Assembly: GCF_000317475.1 (NCBI RefSeq)
Contig: NC_019729.1
Coordinates: 5,842,501-5,906,500, forward strand
DNA: 64,000 bases
Origin: Oscillatoria nigro-viridis PCC 7112
GTDB lineage: Bacteria; Cyanobacteriota; Cyanobacteriia; Cyanobacteriales; Microcoleaceae
Reading direction: 5' to 3'
Position numbers and translations under genes: made by a program. Below the pieces are notes generated by a model. That model was given only the letters and a program-made list of their open reading frames with translations. It was not told where the DNA came from and did no database searches. This document shows positions 56,374-64,000 of the stretch, in pieces. Each line of letters starts with the position of its first letter. The first letter of the stretch is position 1.

Positions 56374-57225
56374 ATGAAAATCTTTGAAATTGACGAGCAC
56401 AAGCTCATTTTAGGAGATGTGTTAGAAGTGCTTGGCAGTGAAATTCAAGACAACTCAATAGATTTGATTTTTGCCGATCCCCCCTATAATATTGGCAAAA
56501 ATTTTAATGGTTTTAAAGACAAGTGGGAATTTGAAAATGATTATTTAGAATGGAGTTATAGTTGGTTAAACTTATGTGTTAACAAGCTCAAGCATAACGG
56601 CAGTTTGTATCTAATGGCGTCAACTCAAAGTATGCCCTACTTTGATTTATATTTGCGCGATCGTTTAACAATCCTTTCTCGAATAGTGTGGTATTATGAC
56701 AGTTCGGGCGTACAAGCAAAAAAATTTTACGGTTCTCTGTACGAACCAATTTTATATTGCGTCAAAGACAAACGAAATTATACATTCAATTCCTCAGATA
56801 TTCTGGTAGAGGCAAAAACCGGATCTGTTAGAAAGCTAATTGACTACCGCAAGGCTACACCATCAGTATATAATTCTAAAAAAGTTCCAGGTAATGTGTG
56901 GGAGTTTCCGAGAGTGAGATATCGTATGCGTGAGTATGAGGAACATCCTACCCAAAAACCAACATCATTGTTAGAAAGAATTATCAAAGCCAGTAGTAAT
57001 GAGGGCGACGTTGTACTAGATATATTTTCGGGAACTTTTACAACATCATTTGTTGCCAAGCAGCTTAACAGAAAGTCAATCGGCATAGAATTACAAGAAA
57101 AGTATCTACAAATAGGATTGCGGAGGTTGCAAATTACCCCCGATGAGAGTGAAGAGGCTCTCATGTCTGAAGTCAAATCCGGTGAAGTTTCGCCACAGCA
57201 GCTAACAATAAACTTACAGCTATAA
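56374..57225 (+). CDS. Type II DNA methyltransferase
   Basis: In this 283-residue protein the catalytic motif IV (FADPPYNIG, residues 33-41) precedes the SAM motif I (VLDIFSGTFTTSFVAKQL, near 205-222), which is the beta-class arrangement of N6-adenine or N4-cytosine DNA methyltransferases. It protects host DNA from the endonuclease encoded 5 bases downstream. The target sequence cannot be deduced. An AGAGGTTAGG sequence is a possible ribosome binding site before the ATG. Confidence 0.92.
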   Translation: MKIFEIDEHKLILGDVLEVLGSEIQDNSIDLIFADPPYNIGKNFNGFKDKWEFENDYLEWSYSWLNLCVNKLKHNGSLYLMASTQSMPYFDLYLRDRLTILSRIVWYYDSSGVQAKKFYGSLYEPILYCVKDKRNYTFNSSDILVEAKTGSVRKLIDYRKATPSVYNSKKVPGNVWEFPRVRYRMREYEEHPTQKPTSLLERIIKASSNEGDVVLDIFSGTFTTSFVAKQLNRKSIGIELQEKYLQIGLRRLQITPDESEEALMSEVKSGEVSPQQLTINLQL

Positions 57226-57230
57226 TAAAA

Positions 57231-58376
57231 ATGGAACATGAATTTACAAAAATAATTAAGGCCATTTTAGAGGAGAACTTTGGCGACGAGGGGGATCAAA
57301 TAGTCCGTGAAAGTCAGCTAATTTCATATTTGAATATCAAGACTAAATCTTCAAATAAAGGCTCAAAATCAAGAGGAAGTTTTGCCAACTTATACGCAAT
57401 CTATGTTTTAGTGGAAGATTATTTGGGGAAAAATTTCGATCGGACAGGAATGTATTCAGATTATGAAGGTGCAGTTTATACGAATCTTTTTAAGAGACAG
57501 CGTGAATTACCATTCGGGCAAAAGCTTCAAAATCATGGCTTGAACCATAGGATGAATGAAGAATTTAAAAAATATTTTCCCACTTGTGAGTTCATCCCTA
57601 TTTTGAGAAATCAGAAAAATAACAGGTATTGGTTTAACGAAAATTTATTAAAAGTCAAAATCAATGAGAATGAACACAATATAGCAGAAACAGTAATCCA
57701 CATAATTGATGCTTACGTTGAAGCTAAGAGAGATAGCTTTGAAAAGTTTATTCAAATCTGTAAAGATGCTCAAAGATTGACAGAGGTTCAAGTCAGAGAA
57801 TTTATAAAACAAATGGTAGCGCCAAATGTAGATGCTCGAATTTTCGAGATAGTCAGCTACAGTATATTAAAATACTACTACAATGACCGAGTTATTTATT
57901 GGGGTTATGCACTAGACAGACTCCAGCAAGAAAATTTAAAGCTGTTTAAAACAGGTAGGACAAATGCTAATGATGGGGGAATTGACTTTGTAATGAAACC
58001 CCTAGGACGTTTTTTTCAGGTGACTGAAACTGTAGATGTAAATAAATATTTCCTAGACATTGATAAAATTGAAAGGTATCCGATCACATTTGTAGTTAAA
58101 TCTTTAGATTCAGATAGTGAAATTAAATCAAAGATTGAAGCACAAGCTCGAAAGCTGTATTCCATAAATGCTATAGTATCTCAGTATATGCAATGTATAC
58201 AAGAAATAATCAATGTTCCTATTCTGATAGAAAGATTTGAACAAGCGGTTGCCAAAGGGTACTTAAGCAATGTATTGAACGAGATTATTAAGCAGAGCAG
58301 ATTAGAATTTAATTATGAAGATGAGGAAGAAAGTCTGGAAATTGAACTATTAGACGTTGCTCTAGATGATGAATGA
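57231..58376 (+). CDS. Type II restriction endonuclease
   Basis: A 381-residue protein with no membrane or signal sequence, AT-richer than its neighbours and tightly coupled to the methyltransferase. The candidate PD-(D/E)XK core is NDGGIDFVMKPLGRFFQVTE (about residues 244-263), with Asp249 and a QVTE strand like the Q-x-x/E variants of restriction enzymes. The C-terminus is acidic (EDEEESLEIELL). The function is inferred from position and this motif; the cleavage site is unknown. Confidence 0.75.
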   Translation: MEHEFTKIIKAILEENFGDEGDQIVRESQLISYLNIKTKSSNKGSKSRGSFANLYAIYVLVEDYLGKNFDRTGMYSDYEGAVYTNLFKRQRELPFGQKLQNHGLNHRMNEEFKKYFPTCEFIPILRNQKNNRYWFNENLLKVKINENEHNIAETVIHIIDAYVEAKRDSFEKFIQICKDAQRLTEVQVREFIKQMVAPNVDARIFEIVSYSILKYYYNDRVIYWGYALDRLQQENLKLFKTGRTNANDGGIDFVMKPLGRFFQVTETVDVNKYFLDIDKIERYPITFVVKSLDSDSEIKSKIEAQARKLYSINAIVSQYMQCIQEIINVPILIERFEQAVAKGYLSNVLNEIIKQSRLEFNYEDEEESLEIELLDVALDDE

Positions 58377-58416
58377 TTCAGTCATTCGATTTTAGATTTT
58401 AGATTTTAGATTTTAG

Positions 58417-58530
58417 AGTGACCCCACGGATAAATCCGGGGGCTTGAGGATGCAAGGATTTTGGATTTTGGATTGATTCCACGGATAAATCACGTGGCGG
58501 GTACCATCAAGAAATTATTGGTCATAAATT
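58417..58530. repeat. Left flank repeat of the hpxZ segment
   Basis: About 110 bp (CCACGGATAAATCCGGGGGCTTGAGGATG..., ending TACCATCAAGAAATTATT) are repeated in direct orientation at 59175-59285. They include short CCACGGATAAAT-CGTGG stems like the subterminal palindromes of IS200/IS605-type elements, a resemblance only. Confidence 0.6.
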
Positions 58531-58571
58531 CCGCCTGCTTTAGACAATTATTGTTTCCTTACCTTTAACAT

Positions 58572-58958
58572 CTACACTGGCAACAAAGAAACGTGAGCCG
58601 AAACAATCTTCCACCCTTGAGGAAACTTCCGCCACATCTGACTCTGCCGCCCCAGCCGCACCACTCCATCCATTACACGGCGGAATTCCAGCGTCACAGC
58701 CGCCGTGTCTCTGTCGAATGTCACGACTTTGAGGTTGAACATTTCTCGATCGACATTTACAGGCGATCGTCCTTTGCGAAAAGCCCTCACCTCATCGCTC
58801 CCGTACAGGTTCTCCGTCACCCCAAACCGCACGACTTCCGGCGCATCCCAGAACAAATTATCGAGAGTTTCAATATCGTTCGTACACAGAGCTTTTTCGT
58901 ATTTTAAATATAGTTCAGTTAACTCAGTCACCACAGCATAATCATTGATAACAGTCAT
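58572..58958 (-). CDS. hpxZ: HpxZ-like (DUF3225, SnoaL-like fold) protein
   Basis: The 128-residue protein from ATG 58958 (MTVINDYAVVTELTELYLKYEKALCTNDIETLDNLFWDAPEVVRFG) matches AtzH/HpxZ-type NTF2-fold proteins named in oxalurate catabolism. Longer frames upstream are made only of GATTTTT-type repeats and are rejected. The other hpx genes are absent here, so a role in purine breakdown is uncertain. The gene is single, on the - strand, enclosed by direct repeats. Confidence 0.8.
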   Translation of the reverse strand: MTVINDYAVVTELTELYLKYEKALCTNDIETLDNLFWDAPEVVRFGVTENLYGSDEVRAFRKGRSPVNVDREMFNLKVVTFDRDTAAVTLEFRRVMDGVVRLGRQSQMWRKFPQGWKIVSAHVSLLPV

Positions 58959-58979
58959 TCGATTTTCGATTTTAGATTT

Positions 58980-59192
58980 TTGATTTTCGATTGACACCAC
59001 GGATAAATCCGGGGGCTTTTCGATTTGAGATTTGAGATTTTTGATTTTCGATTGACACCACGGATCAATCTGGGGGCTTTTCGATTTGAGATTTGAGATT
59101 TTTGATTTTCGATTGACACCACGGATCAATCTGGGGGCTTTTCGATTTGAGATTTTTGATTTTTGATTTTCGATTGACACCACGGATCAATC
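58980..59192. repeat. 61-bp tandem repeats upstream of hpxZ
   Basis: The block ATTGACACCACGGATCAATCTGGGGGCTTTTCGATTTGAG recurs with starts at about 58990, 59051, 59112 and 59173, a constant period of 61, with small changes (first unit GGATAAATCCGG). It occupies the hpxZ leader and probably contains or displaces its promoter. Confidence 0.85.
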
Positions 59193-59285
59193 TGGGGGCT
59201 TGAGGATGCAATGATATTGGATTTTGGATTGATTCAACGGATAAATTCCGGGGCTTGTACCATCAAGAAATTATTGTCATAAATT
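59175..59285. repeat. Right flank repeat of the hpxZ segment
   Basis: Direct copy of 58417-58530 with several substitutions and small gaps, ending in TACCATCAAGAAATTATT. Together the copies bracket hpxZ and its tandem array. No gene is seen in the remaining stretch up to 59371. Confidence 0.6.
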
Positions 59286-59371
59286 GTAGATTTTAAAACT
59301 CTTAATTTTCACAAGTTGTGTTTGCAATAAGGACGAAAATCCTTACTACAAACGCAACTAATTAGAGGAAA

Positions 59372-59791
59372 TTAATGCTCAATTTTCAGCGAAATAATTT
59401 TGTCACCTTGGCGGATAGCATTGACGACAGACATATCCTCAGTTTTGCCAAAAGTTGTGTGAACTCCATCTAGATGAGACTGGGGAGAATGGCAAATAAA
59501 GAATTGGCTGCCACCCGTATCGCGGCCTGCGTGAGCCATCGATAAAGTTCCTGCCAAATGTTTGTTGGAGTTAATTTCGCACTTGATTTTGTAGCCGGGG
59601 CCGCCCGTTCCATTGCCTTTGGGACAGCCACCTTGAATCATAAAGTTAGGAATGACTCGGTGAAAAGTCAATCCATCGTAAAAACCTTTTTCCGCCAAGT
59701 CAACAAAATTCTTCACTGTGTTAGGCGCATCCGCATCGAACAATTCCAAATTGATTGTGCCTTTCTCGGTTTCCATAATAGCGCGGGTCAT
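59372..59791 (-). CDS. Peptidyl-prolyl cis-trans isomerase, cyclophilin type
   Basis: The 139-residue protein is a single cyclophilin domain: [13 protein letters not shown] (catalytic Arg), [28 protein letters not shown] and [10 protein letters not shown]. Cyclophilins speed proline isomerisation during folding. There is no signal peptide, so it is a cytosolic form. The ATG at 59791 or the Met at residue 6 could start it. The prohibitin-like gene ends upstream on the same strand, with a 236-base gap containing a hairpin repeat. Confidence 0.95.
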   Translation of the reverse strand: MTRAIMETEKGTINLELFDADAPNTVKNFVDLAEKGFYDGLTFHRVIPNFMIQGGCPKGNGTGGPGYKIKCEINSNKHLAGTLSMAHAGRDTGGSQFFICHSPQSHLDGVHTTFGKTEDMSVVNAIRQGDKIISLKIEH

Positions 59792-59944
59792 GATTTCTCC
59801 TGGCTTCCTAAAATGATTGTGTTGCCTGCGTGTTAATTGCGGACTTCGCTTTTATAGCGACAGGTTTCAAACTGTCGTTATATTGTGGCTTCCAGAAGTG
59901 TAGCATATTCCGGCAACTCTCATAGGACTTATGTGCGCTTTCTG

Positions 59945-60010
59945 AGGAAACCCGGTTTATTGCGAGATTTCTGGTTAGCAAAGCCAATATTTTCTGAGAC
60001 ACCGGGTTTG
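59945..60010. repeat. AAACCCGGTTT-type imperfect hairpin
   Basis: GAAACCCGGTTTATTGC at the left and GACACCGGGTTTGTTAC at the right are near inverted copies around about 35 bases. It belongs to the same dispersed family as 34467-34499 and lies after the prohibitin-like gene. Confidence 0.55.
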
Positions 60011-60027
60011 TTACCCTCTGTCATATT

Positions 60028-60897
60028 TTAATTGTTTGTCACTTGCGGGCGATCGGGTTCTTCCTGAATATCGCTCATATTAAAAATGAAAGGAACCCGA
60101 CTCGAACCTGCGCCCATAACCAGCACTTTTGGCATCTGAGCTCCCCCGCTTCTCCAAGCTTCGATCGCCTCTTTTTGCAGAACTAAATTGCCGCCCTGAG
60201 CCTTCAAAGTTTCAGCCAAAAGTCTTTGAGCTTCAGCCCTACCTTGAGCGCGGTTAATGTCGGCTTGAGCCTGCTGTTCTGCTTCCTGAGCCACATAAAC
60301 AGCCCTTTGTGCCCGCTGTTCAGCAACCTGTTTCTCCTCAACCGCTTTCGCAAAATCTGTCGAGAATCGAATGTTAACAACGCTCGTATCGAGTACGATT
60401 ACATCATATTTGGATAGCCTGTCCTTCAGCGCAGTATCAAAGTCTCGCTTCAGTTCACTTCTTTGAGTAATAGATTGTTCGGCGGTTCTCAGTGCAGCGG
60501 CTGTTTTAAATGCTTCTTGCGTCTGAGGAGCAATAATTTTTGAAACTATATTCTCCAATGTTCCTTGAGTCCTTCGGACATCAACTATTCTCGCAGGATC
60601 GAGGCGAAAGTTGATCGCAAAACTAGCATTTAAATCCTGAAGGTCTTTAGTAGCACTCTGGGCGGGAACTTCAAATTTTTGCACTGTTACATCGTACACA
60701 TCTACCTTGGAGATCAGCGGGGGTCTGAGGTGAAACCCCTCTAACAATGCTCCATCTCTGGCTTTTCCTAAAACGCTGACTACTCCTGCTTCACCTGGAT
60801 TGATGACGACAAAAGAGTTGAAGGCGATGAGTAGCGCGCCTACTAATAGAATCCCAGCGAATGCTGATGATATACTCTGGAAACTTTGACTTTTCAA
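60028..60897 (-). CDS. Prohibitin-like SPFH/Band 7 membrane protein
   Basis: In this 289-residue protein one hydrophobic segment (about residues 12-32) anchors it. The SPFH domain follows (VINPGEAGVVSVLGKARDGALLEGFHLRPPLISKVDVYDV), then Ala/Glu/Gln-rich coiled-coil helices (KAVEEKQVAEQRAQRAVYVAQEAEQQA). It matches cyanobacterial prohibitin homologues thought to form ring complexes that help membrane proteins or proteases. The C-terminal tail is Pro/Asn-rich and probably flexible. Promoter not resolved. Confidence 0.92.
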   Translation of the reverse strand: MKSQSFQSISSAFAGILLVGALLIAFNSFVVINPGEAGVVSVLGKARDGALLEGFHLRPPLISKVDVYDVTVQKFEVPAQSATKDLQDLNASFAINFRLDPARIVDVRRTQGTLENIVSKIIAPQTQEAFKTAAALRTAEQSITQRSELKRDFDTALKDRLSKYDVIVLDTSVVNIRFSTDFAKAVEEKQVAEQRAQRAVYVAQEAEQQAQADINRAQGRAEAQRLLAETLKAQGGNLVLQKEAIEAWRSGGAQMPKVLVMGAGSSRVPFIFNMSDIQEEPDRPQVTNN

Positions 60898-61042
60898 CTT
60901 ACACGCTCCTTTGTTCTCATTCCATTATAATGGTTAAATGGATTTGGTTGCCTCTCAAGTCTAAAATCTCAAATCTAAAATTACTACAGTCTAAAATGGA
61001 TCGGGTCGCATCTCAAATCTAAAATCTAAAACGGATGGGCTG

Positions 61043-61834
61043 ATGCTCAAAATTGTTAAATATCCTAGAACTTATCACATCGAAGGTTCGCGCTTCCAAC
61101 CGGGTGATGAAGACCTCGACAGCGTGCCATTTAGCGTTTTGACCGATCGCCCTCTAATTATAGAAGAAAAGGTAGACGGCGCTAATACAGGCATCAGCTT
61201 CGCACCAGACGGACAAATGCTGCTGCAAAGTCGCGGCCACTATCTCACCGGCGGGCCGAGGGAAAAACATTTTAACTTATTCAAACAGTGGGCTTTCAGT
61301 CTCAGCCCAGCCCTGGGAGAAGTCCTGGGAAATCGCTATATTCTTTACGGCGAATGGCTTTATGCCAAACACACTGTTTTTTATGATTTTTTGCCGCACT
61401 ATTTTATGGAATACGACGTGCTCGACTTAGAAACAAATCAATTTTTGAGTACAGAATCCCGCCGCAATTTGTTAAGCGGATTGCCGTTGGTGTCCGTTCC
61501 CGTGCTGTTTTCTGGAGTGCTGAAATCTCCCAAGCAAATGATGCAGTTTATGGAAAAATCTAATTTTATTCAACCCGGACATTTGGAACGCTTGCGTTTG
61601 TACTGCGGGGAATTGGGATTAGATGAAGAACGGTGTTTGAAAGAGACTGACAAGAGCGATCGCATGGAGGGTCTGTACATTAAAGTCGAAGAAGATGGCA
61701 TAGTAAAGGCGCGTTACAAATACGTGCGTGCCAGTTTTTTGACTGCTATTAAAAATGCCGAAGGACATTGGCTAAATCGCCCAATTATACCCAATATTCT
61801 GCGTCCCGGCGCAGATTTATTTAATTTTAGTTAA
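61043..61834 (+). CDS. ATP-dependent RNA ligase
   Basis: The 263-residue protein carries the nucleotidyltransferase signature EEKVDGANTGI with adenylated Lys43, then ILYGEWL (motif III-like), EGLYIKVEEDG (motif IV) and VKARYKYVR (motif V with a lysine). These are the motifs of T4 Rnl2/Rnl1-like RNA ligases that join 5'-phosphate and 3'-OH ends. The adjacent HD-Pnk gene, 15 bases downstream, would generate exactly these ends, so the two form an RNA end-healing and sealing pair. There is no separate C-terminal domain, so it is a minimal ligase. Confidence 0.88.
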   Translation: MLKIVKYPRTYHIEGSRFQPGDEDLDSVPFSVLTDRPLIIEEKVDGANTGISFAPDGQMLLQSRGHYLTGGPREKHFNLFKQWAFSLSPALGEVLGNRYILYGEWLYAKHTVFYDFLPHYFMEYDVLDLETNQFLSTESRRNLLSGLPLVSVPVLFSGVLKSPKQMMQFMEKSNFIQPGHLERLRLYCGELGLDEERCLKETDKSDRMEGLYIKVEEDGIVKARYKYVRASFLTAIKNAEGHWLNRPIIPNILRPGADLFNFS

Positions 61835-61849
61835 CCAGCAGGTGAATTT

Positions 61850-63004
61850 ATGAATACACTGTTATCGCCCTCGCCGCCTTGGACTTTTCCCTTTTGTCCC
61901 GAACCGCCCGATTGGTTCCTGGATTGGGACGGTATTCAAACGCATTTCGACTGGATTGACAGCCTCAAAGGATGTCAGCAAGACCCGATTTACCACGCCG
62001 AAGGAGATGTTTTTATTCATACAAAAATGGTCTGCGAAGCCTTAATATCTTCCCCAAATTGGCGGCAGCTTCCCGAAAAAGAGCGATCGATACTTTTTGC
62101 CGCCGCTTTGCTGCACGATGTCGCAAAACCAACCTTTACAAAAATAGAAGCCGACGGCAGAATCAGCTCAAAAGGTCACGCCCGTCAAGGTGCGAGAATG
62201 GTCAGACAAATTTTATCTCAATTCGAGCCGCCCGTGCAGTTTGAGATTCGCGAAACAGTGGTGGCGATCGTCCAATTCGGCAGTTTACCCATCTGGTTAA
62301 TCGACAAACCCAACCCGCAGCAGTCCGTAATTAAAGTCAGTCAAGTTGTCCGCTGCGATTTCCTCGCACTTTTAGCCGAAGCAGACGTGCGCGGCCGCCA
62401 CTGCGCCGACCAACAAGAATTGCTCGATAAAATAGAACTATTTCGGGAGTTTTGTCAAGAAAATTATTGTTGGGATTCTCCCCGACAATTCCCATCAGCA
62501 CACAGCCGATTTATCTACTTCCGCAAAGAGAACGGAAACCCAGATTACGAAGCATTTGACGACACTAAATGCGAAGTAATTTTGATGTCCGGCTTGCCGG
62601 GAAGCGGTAAAGATTATTGGATTCAGAAAAATCTCCCAAATTTGCCAGTAATCTCGCTGGATGCACTGCGAAAAGAGATGAATGTCCCTCCCGACGAAAC
62701 CCCTGGAAATGTGGTCGCAGCCGCCAAAAAAAGAGCGCGCGAATACATGAATGAGGGGCGTTCTTTTGTGTGGAACGCCACGAATACAACTAAACAAATG
62801 CGGCAGCAATTAATTGATTTTTTTGCGGCTTACCAAGCGCGCATTCGCATTGTTTATCTAGAAGTACCTCTAGAAGAAATATTGCAGCGGAATCGATCGC
62901 GCACAGCAACAGTACCGGAAGCAGTCATTCGCAAATTAGCTGCGCGGCTGGATATTCCAGACATCACAGAAGCGCATCAAGTCGATCGGATCGTTAACAA
63001 TTAA
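61850..63004 (+). CDS. HD-Pnk: HD phosphoesterase + polynucleotide kinase
   Basis: The N-terminal half of this 384-residue protein is an HD domain (His-Asp at 89-90 in AALLHDVAKP, further histidines at 57, 110 and 184). The C-terminal half is a P-loop kinase (GLPGSGK 248-254, Asp271 in VISLDALR, then arginine-rich LQRNRSR as lid). Family knowledge: HD-Pnk of Runella slithyformis removes 2',3'-cyclic phosphate with its HD domain and phosphorylates 5'-OH with its kinase domain. Here it should heal broken RNA ends for the adjacent ligase. The two genes are 15 bases apart and surely co-transcribed. Confidence 0.88.
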   Translation: MNTLLSPSPPWTFPFCPEPPDWFLDWDGIQTHFDWIDSLKGCQQDPIYHAEGDVFIHTKMVCEALISSPNWRQLPEKERSILFAAALLHDVAKPTFTKIEADGRISSKGHARQGARMVRQILSQFEPPVQFEIRETVVAIVQFGSLPIWLIDKPNPQQSVIKVSQVVRCDFLALLAEADVRGRHCADQQELLDKIELFREFCQENYCWDSPRQFPSAHSRFIYFRKENGNPDYEAFDDTKCEVILMSGLPGSGKDYWIQKNLPNLPVISLDALRKEMNVPPDETPGNVVAAAKKRAREYMNEGRSFVWNATNTTKQMRQQLIDFFAAYQARIRIVYLEVPLEEILQRNRSRTATVPEAVIRKLAARLDIPDITEAHQVDRIVNN

Positions 63005-63028
63005 TCTCCCTTGTTACCTCCAACTGTT

Positions 63029-63061
63029 AGAGCCCCGACTTCTTTAAGAAGTCGGGGCTCT
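63029..63061. terminator. Bidirectional hairpin between convergent genes
   Basis: A perfect palindromic stem (AGAGCCCCGACTTCTT with AAGAAGTCGGGGCTCT, arms 63029-63044 and 63046-63061) lies 25 bases after the HD-Pnk stop and before the leftward gene at 63090. The sequence is also a dispersed repeat in related genomes, but its position between convergent genes suits termination in both directions. Confidence 0.7.
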
Positions 63062-63089
63062 GGGTATTAGGTTGGGGGTTTCCCTTGAA

Positions 63090-63299
63090 TCAATGAGTTT
63101 TATAATTTTTATCAGTCCAGCAGCGCGGCAAAACTTCGCCGGAGGGAAAAACTAATTTACTCTTCGGAAATTTTTCTGGATCTTGCTCTTCTTCACCTGC
63201 TTGATTTTGCCCCAATACCTCATTTTTGGTAGGGTTGACTAAAGCATCTACATCGAGAATTTTTATCAAGTCGCCTGATTCTTTTTCTTTTAAAAGCAT
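63090..63299 (-). CDS. Small unknown protein next to alcohol dehydrogenase
   Basis: The 69-residue protein is highly charged (KEKESGDLIKILDVDALVNPTKNEVLGQNQAGEEEQDPEKF) with a conserved-looking end SKLVFPSGEVLPRCWTDKNYK. There is no membrane segment or recognised domain. It starts 27 bases after the dehydrogenase stop on the same strand and an AAGGAGAAAC sequence precedes its ATG, so it is probably co-transcribed with it. Function unknown. Confidence 0.65.
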   Translation of the reverse strand: MLLKEKESGDLIKILDVDALVNPTKNEVLGQNQAGEEEQDPEKFPKSKLVFPSGEVLPRCWTDKNYKTH

Positions 63300-63326
63300 A
63301 GTTTCTCCTTGTCAATTGAATGCAAG

Positions 63327-64000
63327 TTATGGTTTGAGGACAACTTTGATGCAGTTGTCTTTTTTGTTGAGGAAAATATCGTAGCCGTGGGGCGCTTCAT
63401 CCAATTTCATTCGGTGCGTAATTACGAATGACGGGTCAATTTCGCCTTTTTGAACGCGATCGAGCAAAGGCCCCAAATAGCGGTGAACGTGCGTCTGTCC
63501 CATTTTCAGGGTCAAGCCTTTGTTGAAAGCTGCACCTAATGGCACTTTGTCTGCGAAGCCGCCGTAAACGCCGGGAATTGAGACTGTACCGCCCTTGCGA
63601 CACGCGAGGATAACTTGTCGCAGGGCCGTAGGTCGATCGCTCTCCAACCGCACGGCTTGCTTAGCTTTGTCGTACAAAGCGTCGAGACCGGTGCCGTGGG
63701 CTTCCATCCCCACCGCGTCGATGCAAGAGTCGGGCCCGCGTCCCCCCGTCATTTCGGTGACAGCTTCCCCGGCGTCCATTTCTTCGTAATTGATGATTTC
63801 AGCTTTGGCCGCAGCCGCCATTTGCAAGCGTTCCGGTATGCGGTCGATCGCAATTACTCGATCGGCCCCCAGCATAAACGCGCTTCTGATCGCAAATTGT
63901 CCGACAGGCCCGCATCCCCAAACTGCGACAGTATCCCCCGGCTGAATGTCGCAGTTTTCTGCCGCCATGTAACCGGTAGGAAAGATATCGGTGAGGAACA
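63327..64000 (-). CDS. Zinc-dependent alcohol dehydrogenase, 5' end outside window
   Basis: The frame is open to the window edge ([36 protein letters not shown]), so the ATG at 63968 is internal. Visible are the Rossmann loop GCGPVG, the NAD-binding [14 protein letters not shown], and a C-terminus of the formaldehyde-dehydrogenase-like MDR subgroup ([34 protein letters not shown]). The catalytic zinc ligands lie upstream and are not seen. Its substrate is unknown; a role in aldehyde detoxification is plausible. Confidence 0.88.
   Translation of the reverse strand, partial: FLTDIFPTGYMAAENCDIQPGDTVAVWGCGPVGQFAIRSAFMLGADRVIAIDRIPERLQMAAAAKAEIINYEEMDAGEAVTEMTGGRGPDSCIDAVGMEAHGTGLDALYDKAKQAVRLESDRPTALRQVILACRKGGTVSIPGVYGGFADKVPLGAAFNKGLTLKMGQTHVHRYLGPLLDRVQKGEIDPSFVITHRMKLDEAPHGYDIFLNKKDNCIKVVLKP

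Noticed and set aside
58959-59183. N-terminal extension of the HpxZ-like protein
   Set aside because: The extra 75 residues (Ser/Lys/Asn-rich) are just the translated 61-bp repeats; the family start is the ATG at 58958.

Overview
The window comes from a cyanobacterium, most likely a filamentous Oscillatoriales-type genome (Microcoleus, Oscillatoria or a close relative). This rests on very frequent HIP1 octamers (GCGATCGC), a Calvin-cycle type gap2, a prohibitin-like SPFH protein, heptamer STRR arrays, many palindromic dispersed repeats, and long TPR-glycosyltransferase proteins. The genus is inferred from style, not proven. No tRNA, rRNA or CRISPR array was seen.

Layout. 1-10.6 kb is mostly housekeeping: the end of pgi, a LuxR-type response regulator, a GT-C membrane protein, a low-molecular-weight phosphatase, YbaB, murB and murC, a 1.2 kb repeat-rich gap, nadD and gap2. 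11.3-41.2 kb is a surface-glycan island: gmd, a STELLO-like glycosyltransferase, a TPR/glycosyltransferase protein, two SAM methyltransferases, an FkbM methyltransferase with a long repeat-built coiled coil, a sulfotransferase-FkbM-FkbM-TPR fusion, a 1979-residue FkbM-FkbM-GT2-GT4-GT2-GT2 fusion, another FkbM enzyme, a pure TPR protein and a 1533-residue TPR-GT2-GT2 protein. A diverged block duplication runs through its middle. It left three gene remnants and two paralogues that still share about 1.46 kb of identical DNA.

41.8-50.3 kb returns to housekeeping (rplY, purA, a divergent adenosine deaminase-like gene, a class III aminotransferase, tldD), broken by a tightly coupled four-gene module led by an AAA+ ATPase. 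50.3-54.9 kb holds a DUF6883/DUF4926-like gene pair and then a tldE/pmbA gene split by a group II intron whose reverse transcriptase/maturase carries an apparent one-base frameshift near its start.

55.1-64 kb holds a THUMP-type RNA methyltransferase, a two-gene type II restriction-modification system, an hpxZ-like gene flanked by repeats, a cyclophilin, a prohibitin-like protein, an RNA ligase + HD-Pnk RNA repair cassette, a small unknown gene and the 3' part of a zinc alcohol dehydrogenase.

How the parts may work together: the island looks able to supply a GDP-deoxysugar precursor (gmd), assemble glycan chains (GT2, GT4, STELLO-like and GT61-like modules) and decorate them (FkbM O-methylation, sulfation), with TPR and coiled-coil parts as scaffolds. 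The RNA ligase/HD-Pnk pair should heal and seal broken RNA. Restriction-modification and possibly the AAA+ module are defence or stress functions.
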